From Bacteroidales bacterium (lineage in GTDB: Bacteria; Bacteroidota; Bacteroidia; Bacteroidales; P3), in assembly GCA_030523765.1 (NCBI GenBank), contig JAUNHX010000013.1, positions 1 to 51,384 of the forward strand: 51,384 nt of DNA, read 5' to 3'. The position numbers and the translations under genes are program-made. The notes beneath the pieces were generated by a model. That model saw only the letters and a list, made by a program, of their open reading frames with translations, made no database searches and was not told the origin of the DNA. This document shows, piece after piece, positions 1 through 8,338 of the stretch (the stretch's first letter is position 1; every line of letters starts with the position of its first letter).

Positions 1-301
1 CACTCAGTCATATAGCCCGCTATACTCCTTCGTTCAACGGAGCAATCTGCTATAAGGTGTGTTCTATAAATTCCACATTTTCAAAAAATAATCATTCACA
101 TGAGTGAGCCCCAATTTTTCAGCGCTTTTGTCCGTATTTCGGCATCTTTCCGCTTGTTAGTCGGTTACAATGCACCGCATTGCGCCCTCCTTCCGCACGA
201 AAATCTGCTCGAAATAAAAACAAAATCGCACGAAAGCAATTTATAGAACCCACCTTAAATCTTCTCCAAAATCACATTGAAGCAATTTTTAGAGGTTACC
301 T
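1..301 (-). mobile_element. E1 inverted-repeat element, truncated by window edge, interrupted by E2
   Basis: Read on the minus strand this begins with AGGTAACCTCTAAAAATT (284-301) and continues with the same interior as the copies at 48836, 50264 and 51330. It is split at 55-255 by a second element, E2. The part at 1-45 matches, in inverted orientation, the 45 bases near 50297-50341. The far terminal repeat lies outside the window. No open reading frame of note is present, so mobility would need a transposase encoded elsewhere. It ends about 40 bases past the stop of the LRR gene. Confidence 0.8.
55..255. mobile_element. E2 inverted-repeat element nested in E1, TA target duplication
   Basis: A 201-bp element bounded by AGGTGTGTTCTATAAATT (55-72) and the inverted AATTTATAGAACCCACCT (238-255), 17 of 18 positions matching. 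It is flanked by TA on both sides (53-54 and 256-257). Removing the element and one TA leaves exactly the sequence seen in the uninterrupted E1 copy at 51354-51384, an empty site. Its interior shares blocks with E1 (TTCCAC after the terminal repeat, TTTCAGYGCTTTTG, GCATCTT, GATTTTG), so the two are diverged relatives. TA duplication is typical of IS630/Tc1-mariner type transposition, which is an inference here. Confidence 0.85.
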
Positions 302-339
302 ATATAAATAATATTTCATTATTTCATTGGGTTACGGAA

Positions 340-2070
340 TTAGAAGACCGCTATTTTCTTTATTGGATAATCGCCCACACGCACCAAGTAGATACCTTTG
401 GTTGGAACGCGAATCTGCTGCGACGAGGTGGTGTTGGCAATGGTACGACCTAGGAGATCATAGACACACATAGGCTGATCGCTGATGCCTTGCACCGTGA
501 TAACTCCTTCGTTGACCGTTACAACAAGATTGTCGGAATCGGCAGTTGCAACCCCATCACAATCTTCCACATAACAATCGTATTGTCCCCAATAGGGATC
601 ATTCTGATAGACACTCTTAGTGCCACAAGGGACAATGATAGTGTCGACTACCGAAAGATTAAGACAGCCTGCACCGATGGTCACGGGAGGTACCTCATTC
701 ATTAGGCGAAACGACGATATACGATAATCGGTAAAGATTTTGTCTTCAAGGGTATCGACAAGAGCGGTGAAAACAACCTTCAACTTTTCAGTCTGATCAA
801 ATGATGCGGTAAAAGCCTCTGAACGGATTACTCGTAGCGTGGGAGGAAACGTTAAATGAGTGATATTGCTGTAGGTGAAAGCCATCGAGTCGATTACTTC
901 AATACTATCGCCCCAAATCACCTCTTCGAGTTCGAAGCATCCTGCAAATGCTTGAAAAGGAACAACACGCATATTGTTGGGTAAGACGATAGAGGGCAAA
1001 CTAGAACACATAACAAAACAATCGCGCCCTAATTGACCCAAAGAGGAGGGCATGGCTACACGCACAAGGTTGGAGCAATAAACAAAGGCCGATTCATCAA
1101 TGAGATCCATCTGATCGGGCAAGTCGATACTTTCTAAGGTGCTGCTGTTGAAGGCATCGGCAACGATAGTGGTTACCCCCTCGGGGACATGAACATAACG
1201 GATATCACTGTTGATGTAGAAACCTCCAACAACACGCAGCGTATTGGGGAGGAAGAGCGAGTCGGCACTCTGATGACAGGAGAAGAGGGTGTCGCCACCA
1301 CTTGAATAAATCATCTTATTATCGATATAATAATGGCTGTTGCCTTCGGCGATGACTATATTAGTAAGGGATGTGCATCCAGCAAAAATATTGAAACCTA
1401 ACTGACTTACAGTGGATGGAATGGTAATATTGTTGAGTTGGATGACACGGGTGAAAGCACCATTGCCTATACTTACAATTCCTTCATGGAGCACGATATG
1501 AGCTAAATTGTCGCAATAGATGAAGGCATAGGGTGCAATATGGGTGGTGGCTTGAGGTAGTTGGATGGTGTCTCTTCTCATGGAAGGACACGCTACGAGG
1601 GTGGTGGTATCTTTGCTGAAAAGAACACCATCGATAGAACAGTAGGCGGGGTTGGCACTATTTACATTGATGATGGCGAGACCCTGACCTGCAAAAGCTA
1701 AAATCCCAATTTCGGTTACCGAGGCTGGGATATTGATGGATGAGGGAAGGGAGGCCTGGAGGAAGCAGTTGGACTTGATTTGCGTTACCGACGTGGGAAT
1801 GGTGATGTTGGAAATGGATGCATTGCTAAAAGCATACGAGCCTAACGCCACAACATCGTAGGTAACGCCACCATGATTCACCGTAGGAGGAATGGAGATG
1901 TTGCCTTGGTAGATGTACGTCTTTTGGCACACCTCGACCGTGTGGTCTGCCTCAGATAAAATATTATAAGCGATGCCGCCTACTTGGAAATCTTGTGCTG
2001 ATGTGTTGCTTGGGATGCACATCATCAAGGCGATGCTGAAAAGCATCAAGGAAATGATGTTTGTTTTCAT
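340..2070 (-). CDS. BspA-type leucine-rich-repeat surface protein with T9SS sorting tail
   Basis: 576 aa. A signal peptide (about residues 1-25, ending SNTSAQ) is followed by many LRR_5 (BspA/Treponema pallidum type) repeats at about 55-470, recognisable by recurring patterns such as SVTEIGILAFAG, TVSQLGFNIFAGC and TLRVIRSEAF. The C-terminus (about 505-576), with VYDLLGRTI and KGIYLVRVGD, has the look of the Por_Secre_tail domain that directs cargo through the type IX secretion system and is removed at the cell surface. BspA-family proteins act in adhesion and host or matrix binding; the ligand here is unknown. It is a monocistronic gene with its own promoter at 2229-2258. Family and secretion route are well supported; the exact role is not. 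Confidence 0.85.
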   Translation of the reverse strand: MKTNIISLMLFSIALMMCIPSNTSAQDFQVGGIAYNILSEADHTVEVCQKTYIYQGNISIPPTVNHGGVTYDVVALGSYAFSNASISNITIPTSVTQIKSNCFLQASLPSSINIPASVTEIGILAFAGQGLAIINVNSANPAYCSIDGVLFSKDTTTLVACPSMRRDTIQLPQATTHIAPYAFIYCDNLAHIVLHEGIVSIGNGAFTRVIQLNNITIPSTVSQLGFNIFAGCTSLTNIVIAEGNSHYYIDNKMIYSSGGDTLFSCHQSADSLFLPNTLRVVGGFYINSDIRYVHVPEGVTTIVADAFNSSTLESIDLPDQMDLIDESAFVYCSNLVRVAMPSSLGQLGRDCFVMCSSLPSIVLPNNMRVVPFQAFAGCFELEEVIWGDSIEVIDSMAFTYSNITHLTFPPTLRVIRSEAFTASFDQTEKLKVVFTALVDTLEDKIFTDYRISSFRLMNEVPPVTIGAGCLNLSVVDTIIVPCGTKSVYQNDPYWGQYDCYVEDCDGVATADSDNLVVTVNEGVITVQGISDQPMCVYDLLGRTIANTTSSQQIRVPTKGIYLVRVGDYPIKKIAVF

Positions 2071-2228
2071 TGTGGTTGCTTGTTTGTTTTTAATTGTTTA
2101 AGACAGTGTTTATTTGTGGGGACCTCAGTTTGTTCTTTTTTCTCATCGGTAGGAAGAGATCCTAAGCTCCAACCAATGAGGCATTTATATAATCCATCAC
2201 ACCATGCTAGCGATGGCAATAGACAATG

Positions 2229-2258
2229 CAAAATTACTTTTTTTTGTTTTTTAAACAA
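2229..2258 (-). promoter_or_regulatory. Promoter of the LRR surface-protein gene
   Basis: On the minus strand a TAATTTTG -7 box (2229-2236) lies 19 bases from a TTTG -33 element (2256-2259), the Bacteroidota sigma-70 arrangement. It gives a 5' leader of roughly 150 bases. The remainder of the 2071-2364 gap shows no gene. Confidence 0.6.
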
Positions 2259-2364
2259 AAATGTATCTTTTTTCACAAAAAACAGAAGAAGCATCACCAT
2301 GATAAAAAAAAGGACCGCTTGTTGTTTAGCGGCCCAAATACTATGTGGATATGCGTATAATCGA

Positions 2365-3753
2365 CTATTCTGCCATTGTGGCTTCGATCTCGGCAACAGT
2401 CTTAGGAATTGGTTTGCCTAGTACACGGCAACCGGTATCGGTAACGAGAATATCATCTTCGATACGAATGCCACCAAAGTCTTTCCATTTCTCTAGTTCA
2501 TCGAAGTTAATGAACTCTTTGTTGGTGCCTTCGGCATGCCACTTGTCGATGAGCGCGGGGATGAAGTAGCATCCAGGCTCGTCGGTGATGACGAAACCAG
2601 GCTGCAAACGACGCCCACAACGGAGGCTGCCCAAACCGAACTGCTCGGAAGGACGAATCTCATCATCGTAACCTACGTTGATCTGTCCGTAGTTCTCCAT
2701 ATCGTGTACGTCGAGACCCATCATATGACCTAGACCGTGAGGCATAAGGAGGGAGTGGGCTCCGTTGGCAACGATATCGTCAAGGTTGCCTTTGAGGATT
2801 CCTAGATCTTTATAACCTTGCGCTAACACACGGCTAGCAGCGGTATGAACCTCTTGGTAGGTGATACCAGGACGAGTAACACGTGCAGCTTCGAGGTTGG
2901 CATTGAGAACAATCTCGTAGATGGTGCGTTGACGATCGTTGAACTTACCACCTACAGGCACTGAACGGGTAATATCACTACAGTAATTCATCTCGGTTTC
3001 GCAGCCAGCATCCATCACCAGCATGCGACCCAACTCGAGTTTGTGGTTGTGATTGTGGTTGTGGAGTGTCTCGCCGTGGATGGTCATAATCACGGGGAAC
3101 GAGAGGGGACCGTTGCCCATCCATGCCTGACCCTCCATGAAGCCTGCCAACTCGTACTCATAGCGGCCGGGCATAGCCATTTTCATGGCACCTACATGCA
3201 TATTGTAAGCGGTAGCGATGGCTTTCTCAATCTCGGCAATTTCCTCGGCACTCTTGATACTACGTTGTTTTACACAGGCTTTGATCAGATCCATCGAAGC
3301 ATACTTGTCAATAGCGCAAGGCTTCATACCAAGCAGTTTGGAGAGCTGCAATTTGTTGTCGGCACGATAGGGAGGCAGATAATGGATACGACGAGCTTGG
3401 GCGATGCCTTTGTTGCAAAACACCTGCAGGTCGGCCAACGAACCGCTATTGGTAACGCCTACGCTGGCAGCAAGATCGGCTACGCTAGGCAGTGGACCAG
3501 TCCAAATAATATCGTCAATATCGTAATCGTTGGCGAAGAGATAATCCTGTCCATTATCGCAGTCGAGAACACCAATCAAGTCTTCACGCTGAAGGCCAAA
3601 GAAATAGAGGAAGGTGCTGTCCTGACGGAAATAATAGGTATTGTCGGGGTAATTACAAGAGGCTTCGTGGTTGCCTTGAATGATGATGATACCCTGGCCC
3701 ACATCCTTGCGGAGTTGGTTGCGGCGAGCAATGTAAGTTTCTTTACTAAACAT
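2365..3753 (-). CDS. pepP: Xaa-Pro aminopeptidase (M24B)
   Basis: 462 aa from ATG at 3753. The upstream in-frame ATG at 3834 is rejected because it would lie upstream of the promoter box at 3799-3806 and adds an AT-rich, non-conserved leader. An N-terminal AMP_N domain (about 1-135) precedes the pita-bread metallopeptidase domain. Metal ligands are visible in VMDAGCE and CSDITRSVPV (two Asp), HGLGHMMGLDVHD (His), ITDEPGCYF (Glu) and GGIRIEDDILVT (Glu). It removes N-terminal residues that precede proline, in the cytoplasm, probably with two Mn ions. It is divergent from glnA, with back-to-back promoters in the gap. Confidence 0.93.
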   Translation of the reverse strand: MFSKETYIARRNQLRKDVGQGIIIIQGNHEASCNYPDNTYYFRQDSTFLYFFGLQREDLIGVLDCDNGQDYLFANDYDIDDIIWTGPLPSVADLAASVGVTNSGSLADLQVFCNKGIAQARRIHYLPPYRADNKLQLSKLLGMKPCAIDKYASMDLIKACVKQRSIKSAEEIAEIEKAIATAYNMHVGAMKMAMPGRYEYELAGFMEGQAWMGNGPLSFPVIMTIHGETLHNHNHNHKLELGRMLVMDAGCETEMNYCSDITRSVPVGGKFNDRQRTIYEIVLNANLEAARVTRPGITYQEVHTAASRVLAQGYKDLGILKGNLDDIVANGAHSLLMPHGLGHMMGLDVHDMENYGQINVGYDDEIRPSEQFGLGSLRCGRRLQPGFVITDEPGCYFIPALIDKWHAEGTNKEFINFDELEKWKDFGGIRIEDDILVTDTGCRVLGKPIPKTVAEIEATMAE

Positions 3754-3798
3754 ATTTATATCGTTTTTAATTATTTCTTCTTTCGTTGTTTGGAACTG

Positions 3799-3806
3799 CA
3801 AAGTTA
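3799..3806 (-). promoter_or_regulatory. -7 box for pepP
   Basis: The minus-strand sequence TAACTTTG fits TAnnTTTG, about 45 bases before the chosen pepP start. No clear -33 TTG is seen at the right distance. Confidence 0.4.
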
Positions 3807-3828
3807 CAAAATAATTTTCGATTATCAG

Positions 3829-3857
3829 TTGCATAATCGAAAAAAGTTGTATCTTTG
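3829..3857 (+). promoter_or_regulatory. Promoter of glnA
   Basis: TTG at 3829-3831, an 18-base spacer, then TATCTTTG at 3850-3857, followed by CAG. The leader to glnA is about 95 bases. This is a clean Bacteroidota promoter divergent from that of pepP. Confidence 0.65.
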
Positions 3858-3957
3858 CAGTCCTCTTCCCAATGGAGCATTGTATAGGGAAAAGGGTTAA
3901 ACTTTCAGATTTTGAGATTTATAAACCTTAAAGTTAAACTGAATAATTGTTGTAATC

Positions 3958-5463
3958 ATGAACCCTCTGAGCTATAAACTCAACCCCAACAAATTGGTGG
4001 CTTTCCTAGAAAAGCCTGCCAAAGATTTTACCAAAGCCGATATCATGAAAGTGATTGAGGAATTCAACATCGAGATGGTCAACTTCCATTATATGGCCAA
4101 CGACGGACGCTTGAAGACCCTCAATTTCGTGATCAACTCGTACGAGCATATCGACGAGGTACTCACTTCCGGCGAACGCGTTGACGGTAGCAGCCTTTTC
4201 CCCTTCCTGGAGGCTGGCAGCAGCGACCTCTACGTGATTCCCCGTTTCCGCACCGCTTTCTTGAATCCCTTCGCCGAGATTCCTACGCTCGACCTTCTGT
4301 GTAACTATTACACCAAGGACGGCAAACCTTTCGAGATGGCACCCGAATATACGCTGCACAAAGCCGGACAGGCTTTCCGTGAGGCTACGGGTGGCATGGA
4401 GTTCGAGGTGATGGGCGAACTAGAATACTATGTGATAGCACCTAAAGAAGATCTCTTTATGGCCGCTGATCAGCGTGGATATCATGCTTCGCGTCCTTTC
4501 TGCAAGTTCGAAGACTATCGTATCAATGCCATGAAGTTGATTGCTGAATGTGGTGGTTTGATCAAATATGGTCATAGCGAAGTAGGCAACTTCTCGGTTG
4601 GCGATACGATGTACGAGCAGAACGAGATCGAATTCCTCCCCACTTATCTGGAGGATGCTGCCGACCAACTGGTGATTGCCAAATGGCTGATGCGTGCCCT
4701 CGCTTACCAGTATGGTATCACCGTCACCTTCGCTCCTAAGATTACTGTGGGCAAGGCTGGTAGCGGTATGCACGTTCATACCCGCATCTCGAAAGATGGC
4801 AAGAACATGTATATTGGTGAGAATGGCCTTACCGAGACAGCCCACAAGGCTATTGCTGGTATCCTCGAATGCGCAGGTTCTCTTACCGCTTTCGGTAACA
4901 CCAACCCCACCTCCTACTTCCGTCTAGTACCTCACCAAGAGGCTCCTACCAACATCTGTTGGGGCGATCGCAACCGTTCGGCTATGGTCCGCGTTCCTCT
5001 GGGATGGACCAAAGGCAGTGGCAATATGATGGCCGACTGCAATCCGCTGGAGAAGAACGAAGAGGTTGATTTCTCCCATAAACAAACCATCGAGCTGCGT
5101 ACTCCCGACGGCTCGGCCAATGTGTACCTGCTGCTAGCTGGTATGACTGTGGCTGCTCGTCACGGCTTCGAGATGAAAGATGCTGTTCAGTATGCAAAAG
5201 ATCGCTACGTCAGTGTGAACATCTTCGAGCATGAAGAGGTGCTGAAACGTCTGGCTGTACTTCCCGATAGCTGCGCCGCTAGCGCTGATGTATTGGAGAA
5301 AGACCGTGCTATCTATGAAGACAAGGGCATCTTCGATCCTCGTCTTATCGACGGTATCTTGAAAGATCTCCGCTCCTTCAACGACCGCACGCTACGCAAA
5401 GACATCGGCAACAACAGTGAGAAGATTCTCGAACTAGTTGAGACCTTCGTTAACTGCGGCTAA
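3958..5463 (+). CDS. glnA: Glutamine synthetase, about 500-aa type
   Basis: 501 aa. Joins ammonia to glutamate with ATP to give glutamine, the main entry of nitrogen. A beta-grasp N-terminal domain (about 20-110) is followed by the catalytic domain: GELEYYV (metal Glu), NEIEFLP, GSGMHVHTRI (metal His), NPTSYFRLVPHQEAP and WGDRNRSAMVRVP (substrate Arg). The length fits GS type I-like enzymes of Bacteroidota and not the roughly 700-aa GSIII (GlnN) also common in the phylum. I do not see the classical adenylylation tyrosine motif (NLYDLP), so control is more likely transcriptional or by feedback. Monocistronic, ending in a strong hairpin. Confidence 0.93.
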   Translation: MNPLSYKLNPNKLVAFLEKPAKDFTKADIMKVIEEFNIEMVNFHYMANDGRLKTLNFVINSYEHIDEVLTSGERVDGSSLFPFLEAGSSDLYVIPRFRTAFLNPFAEIPTLDLLCNYYTKDGKPFEMAPEYTLHKAGQAFREATGGMEFEVMGELEYYVIAPKEDLFMAADQRGYHASRPFCKFEDYRINAMKLIAECGGLIKYGHSEVGNFSVGDTMYEQNEIEFLPTYLEDAADQLVIAKWLMRALAYQYGITVTFAPKITVGKAGSGMHVHTRISKDGKNMYIGENGLTETAHKAIAGILECAGSLTAFGNTNPTSYFRLVPHQEAPTNICWGDRNRSAMVRVPLGWTKGSGNMMADCNPLEKNEEVDFSHKQTIELRTPDGSANVYLLLAGMTVAARHGFEMKDAVQYAKDRYVSVNIFEHEEVLKRLAVLPDSCAASADVLEKDRAIYEDKGIFDPRLIDGILKDLRSFNDRTLRKDIGNNSEKILELVETFVNCG

Positions 5464-5488
5464 TCAATAATTAGATTAAGATCACTTA

Positions 5489-5535
5489 TACAGACCGCAA
5501 CGTTGGATAAATCTGACCGCGGTCTGTATTTATTT
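5489..5535 (+). terminator. Terminator after glnA
   Basis: Ten-base perfect stem, TACAGACCGC (5489-5498) with GCGGTCTGTA (5519-5528), a 20-base loop, then a T-rich TTTATTT tail. Confidence 0.75.
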
Positions 5536-5563
5536 CCTGTGGTACCTAACAACACCCTCGACA

Positions 5564-6766
5564 ATGGAATATTTCATCCTCAATGAGAACGATACAACTT
5601 TCCCCGATCCTCGTCAATGCAATGAGAATGGTTTGTTAGCTATTGGTGGCGATCTAAGTCCCCGCCGACTCATCGAAGCTTACGAACATGGCATCTTCCC
5701 CTGGCCTATGGATGGGTTTGAACTCCTATGGTGGTCACTTGATCCACGCGAAATTCTGTTCCCAAGCAATTTCCGATATAGCAAGAGTTTACGTAGAGTG
5801 GTTAAAAGTGGTAAGTTCGAAGTACGGATCGATACTTGCTTCGAAGAGGTGATGCGTTGCTGCCAGCAAACAGAACGGCAGGGAGAGAAGGGCTCGTGGA
5901 TCACTGAAAACATGATCAAGGCCTACTGTCAGTTGTATAAAGAAGGGGCAGCGCACAGTTTCGAAACCTTTTATCAAGGCAAACTGGTGGGAGGACTCTA
6001 CGGGGTATGCACCCGCAACTACTTCTGCGGTGAGTCGATGTTCCATACCATGACCGATGCCTCGAAGGTGGCATTGGTACGACTGATGGATTTCGCTACG
6101 CTCCATGGCTTCTCCTTTATTGATGCCCAACAACCTACCGAACATCTCAACTCGATGGGTGCTACCGCCATACCCCGCGACCAGTTTCTCGATCTGCTAC
6201 AGCAATCAAGATATATTCCGCGAATGCGACAGCATTGGCGACAGCATACCGCCGTGTTACTATTAGGTGGAAACCAAGGCGATCGCGAAAAGATGTTAAG
6301 GAACGCGATATACTTGATAGCATTACGGATAGGCTTAGTAAGCATGCGAAGTTATGAATACGAAACAGCACCTTGGGGATTTGAAAGTTCCCTACCTTTC
6401 TTAAATCAAGCACTTATCGTTGATACCAACCTAAGCGCCGATGAAGTGATGAACGAGATACTGCATATTGAGGAAGACCTGGGAAGGATTCGCTCTGAAT
6501 GGATACAGCCTTCGGAACATACTACTTACCAAGATCGCCCCATCGATATCGATTTAATTTTCTACGACAGTCTCTGCAGTGACACCCCTACCCTTCAGGT
6601 TCCCCATCCCCGCATGGCCCAACGTCGGTTTGTGTTGCAGCCATTGGCCGAACTGATACCCGATTTTGTACATCCCTTACTTCACAAAACGGTCCAACAA
6701 CTGCTTGACGAATGCCCCGATACCAGTGATGTTAAGATATTATACCCACCAGCAAATCCATCATAA
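5564..6766 (+). CDS. Fusion: leucyl/phenylalanyl-tRNA-protein transferase + HPPK (Aat-FolK)
   Basis: 400 aa in a single frame without an internal stop. Residues 1 to about 225 are Aat (GLLAIGGDL, HGIFPWP, WITENMIKAY, ESMFHTMTDASK, FIDAQQ), which adds Leu or Phe to proteins with N-terminal Arg or Lys for ClpS/ClpAP degradation. From about 227 the chain is 6-hydroxymethyl-7,8-dihydropterin pyrophosphokinase (FolK): LLLGGNQGDRE, ETAPWGF, FLNQALIVDT, EEDLGR, RPIDIDLIFYD, VPHPRMAQRRFVLQPLAEL. FolK makes the pyrophosphate donor for dihydropteroate synthase in folate synthesis. The join has almost no linker (residues 222-228). Both halves keep their key motifs and should be active. The two pathways have no evident link, which makes the fusion odd. 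Confidence 0.9.
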   Translation: MEYFILNENDTTFPDPRQCNENGLLAIGGDLSPRRLIEAYEHGIFPWPMDGFELLWWSLDPREILFPSNFRYSKSLRRVVKSGKFEVRIDTCFEEVMRCCQQTERQGEKGSWITENMIKAYCQLYKEGAAHSFETFYQGKLVGGLYGVCTRNYFCGESMFHTMTDASKVALVRLMDFATLHGFSFIDAQQPTEHLNSMGATAIPRDQFLDLLQQSRYIPRMRQHWRQHTAVLLLGGNQGDREKMLRNAIYLIALRIGLVSMRSYEYETAPWGFESSLPFLNQALIVDTNLSADEVMNEILHIEEDLGRIRSEWIQPSEHTTYQDRPIDIDLIFYDSLCSDTPTLQVPHPRMAQRRFVLQPLAELIPDFVHPLLHKTVQQLLDECPDTSDVKILYPPANPS

Positions 6767-7061
6767 TCATTTGATATCAAGCAGCCTTACATATAATAGA
6801 CTTCTCTGTCCTATCGTAGAATAGTCCAAGTTAGGAGCAATTTTTCCCTTTTCCACACACCAATCAGCATATTTAACACAATATGAGACAACCAATAGAA
6901 AGGAAAAATAAAAACGCAACTAACTAATATAGTGAATATTGCAAAAAGATACACAAAATTTATTTTGTCAGTATAAAAAAATATAGTACTTTTGCACTCC
7001 GTTTCGTAGCGAAAACATCAAAATTAAGGAATATATAATATCAATAAATAAAAGTATAACA
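6767..7061. other. Intergenic region between aat-folK and rplU
   Basis: Nearly 300 AT-rich bases. Apart from the rplU promoter at 6965-6994 I see no gene or strong structure. No clear terminator follows aat-folK. Confidence 0.5.
6965..6994 (+). promoter_or_regulatory. Promoter of rplU-rpmA
   Basis: TTG at 6965-6967, a 19-base spacer, TACTTTTG at 6987-6994. The leader before rplU is about 60 bases. Confidence 0.65.
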
Positions 7062-7370
7062 ATGTACGCAATAGTTGAAATCGCAGGAAAGCAATTCAAG
7101 GTTGTGCAAGATCAAAAGATCTTCGTGAACCGTCTTCAAAGCGAAGAAGGTAGCGAGGTTTCTTTCGACACCGTGATGCTCAAAGACAATGATGGTAACG
7201 TTACCGTTGGCAAACCCTACATCGAGGGCGCAAACGTAAAAGCAACCGTTATCAAACACTTAAAAGGTAAGAAAGTCCTTGTGTTCCGCAAAATTCGTCG
7301 CAAAGGCTTCCAGACCCTGAACGGTCATCGTGACTATCTGACCCAGATCAAAATTGATAGCATTAATTAA
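7062..7370 (+). CDS. rplU: 50S ribosomal protein L21
   Basis: 102 aa, normal length for L21. The start MYAIVEIAGKQFKV and the C-terminal KKVLVFRKIRRKG / NGHRDYLTQIKI segments are diagnostic. It binds 23S rRNA in the large subunit. It is followed after 33 bases by rpmA in the usual two-gene operon. Confidence 0.97.
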   Translation: MYAIVEIAGKQFKVVQDQKIFVNRLQSEEGSEVSFDTVMLKDNDGNVTVGKPYIEGANVKATVIKHLKGKKVLVFRKIRRKGFQTLNGHRDYLTQIKIDSIN

Positions 7371-7403
7371 TCCTTAGTTGTAAACAATTAAAAGTAATAT
7401 ACC

Positions 7404-7664
7404 ATGGCTCATAAAAAAGGTGTCGGAAGTTCAAGCAACGGTCGTGAATCCGAAAGCAAACGTTTAGGTGTTAAGATTTTCGGTGGTCAGCACTGCATCG
7501 CTGGCAACATCATTATCCGCCAGCGTGGCACCGTCCACAACCCTGGCCAGAATGTTGGCATGGGTAAGGACCATACCCTCTTCGCTCTCTGCGACGGTAC
7601 CGTCCAGTTCAAGCGTGGTGCTAAAGACAGATCGTACGTCTCTGTTGTTCCCGATGCGGAATAA
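7404..7664 (+). CDS. rpmA: 50S ribosomal protein L27
   Basis: 86 aa. Starts [24 protein letters not shown] and contains the conserved [10 protein letters not shown] and [11 protein letters not shown]. The N-terminus begins directly at MAHKKG, with no Firmicutes-type cleavable extension. The L27 N-terminal tail reaches the peptidyl transferase centre. It is the second gene of the rplU operon, closed by a hairpin at 7692-7728. Confidence 0.97.
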   Translation: MAHKKGVGSSSNGRESESKRLGVKIFGGQHCIAGNIIIRQRGTVHNPGQNVGMGKDHTLFALCDGTVQFKRGAKDRSYVSVVPDAE

Positions 7665-7691
7665 GCAGACTCTCTCTTAACAGAAATCATA

Positions 7692-7728
7692 AAGGAGATA
7701 TCCTCAACGGATGTCTCCTTTTTTTTGT
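7692..7728 (+). terminator. Terminator after rpmA
   Basis: AAGGAGATATCC (7692-7703) pairs with GGATGTCTCCTT (7709-7720), followed by a run of T. Confidence 0.75.
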
Positions 7729-7754
7729 GCAAGGAAATGCATTAGAGAAAAAGA

Positions 7755-7784
7755 AAGGCGACCGTTCGAACGAACGGTCGCCTT
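7755..7784 (-). terminator. Terminator of the 73-aa lipoprotein gene
   Basis: Fourteen-base near-perfect stem starting AAGGCGACCGTTCG, with its inverse up to 7784. On the minus strand it is followed by a T-rich tract, so it mainly serves the leftward lipoprotein gene. Confidence 0.65.
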
Positions 7785-7805
7785 ATGAGGATAATCAATT
7801 ACTTT

Positions 7806-8027
7806 TTAGAAGAGCTGGGATTTGCACTCCAGACCATTCTTCTTGTCGGCAATAGTAACGATGGTGTTCATATCTGAGCACTTATCGTAGCTGTCTTTGT
7901 CGAGTTCCACCTCTGTTTCGGTGGTAACAGCTCCGTTTACATACAATTTGCAGTCGCAAGTTTTGTTACAACTAGCCATACAAGCAAGCATTGCAACAGC
8001 TGCCAGGGAAATGAGAACTTTCTTCAT
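7806..8027 (-). CDS. Small cysteine-containing lipoprotein, function unknown
   Basis: 73 aa. A short signal peptide ends MLACMASC, a plausible lipobox with Cys20 as the lipid anchor. The mature part is only about 53 residues and holds four more Cys (in CDC, DKCSD and LECKS), which could form disulfides after export. I recognise no family. A TACTTTTG box at 8092-8099 and a strong terminator at 7755-7784 frame it as its own unit. It lies opposite the divergent dsbD-type gene 310 bases away, an interesting partner for a Cys-bearing exported protein, but a link is inference. Confidence 0.65.
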   Translation of the reverse strand: MKKVLISLAAVAMLACMASCNKTCDCKLYVNGAVTTETEVELDKDSYDKCSDMNTIVTIADKKNGLECKSQLF

Positions 8028-8091
8028 ATCTTTTTTATTCCTAATTAATTAGGCCTACTCTATATGGTTTTCGGCATCTCCATTACAAATG

Positions 8092-8099
8092 CAAAAGTA
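8092..8099 (-). promoter_or_regulatory. -7 box for the 73-aa lipoprotein
   Basis: TACTTTTG followed by C on the minus strand, about 65 bases before the start codon. The -33 element is not clear. The rest of the 8028-8338 gap holds only this box and the dsbD promoter. Confidence 0.45.
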
Positions 8100-8274
8100 C
8101 ACTTTTTTTGGGATTCACCTATTTTCTATCATAAAATTTATGATTAAATAACACGCTGGCGAGTAGAGTTTCGCTTTATTATTTCTCTCAAATCCTTTCC
8201 CTATCGTGGCCACAATAGGGAAGAATGGAAGAACGACTTTAACTACCGAAAGAGAATCCATTATATCTTTTTTT

Positions 8275-8303
8275 TTGTAAGTACTTATTTTTTTGTATTT
8301 TTG
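8275..8303 (+). promoter_or_regulatory. Promoter of dsbD
   Basis: TTG at 8275-8277, an 18-base spacer, TATTTTTG at 8296-8303, about 30 bases before the leader of the gene. Confidence 0.6.
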
Positions 8304-8338
8304 CACTTCTTAATATGGTAATATAAAAGATTAACTCT

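Noticed and set aside
2080..2421. Overlapping short frames on both strands upstream of the LRR gene
   Set aside because: They cross the promoter region and have no family resemblance.
3043..3900. 285-aa open frame on the plus strand across pepP
   Set aside because: Antisense to a clearly conserved peptidase; translation has no recognisable motif.
8115..8306. 63-aa minus-strand frame between the small lipoprotein and dsbD
   Set aside because: It would overlap the dsbD promoter and has no motif or own promoter.
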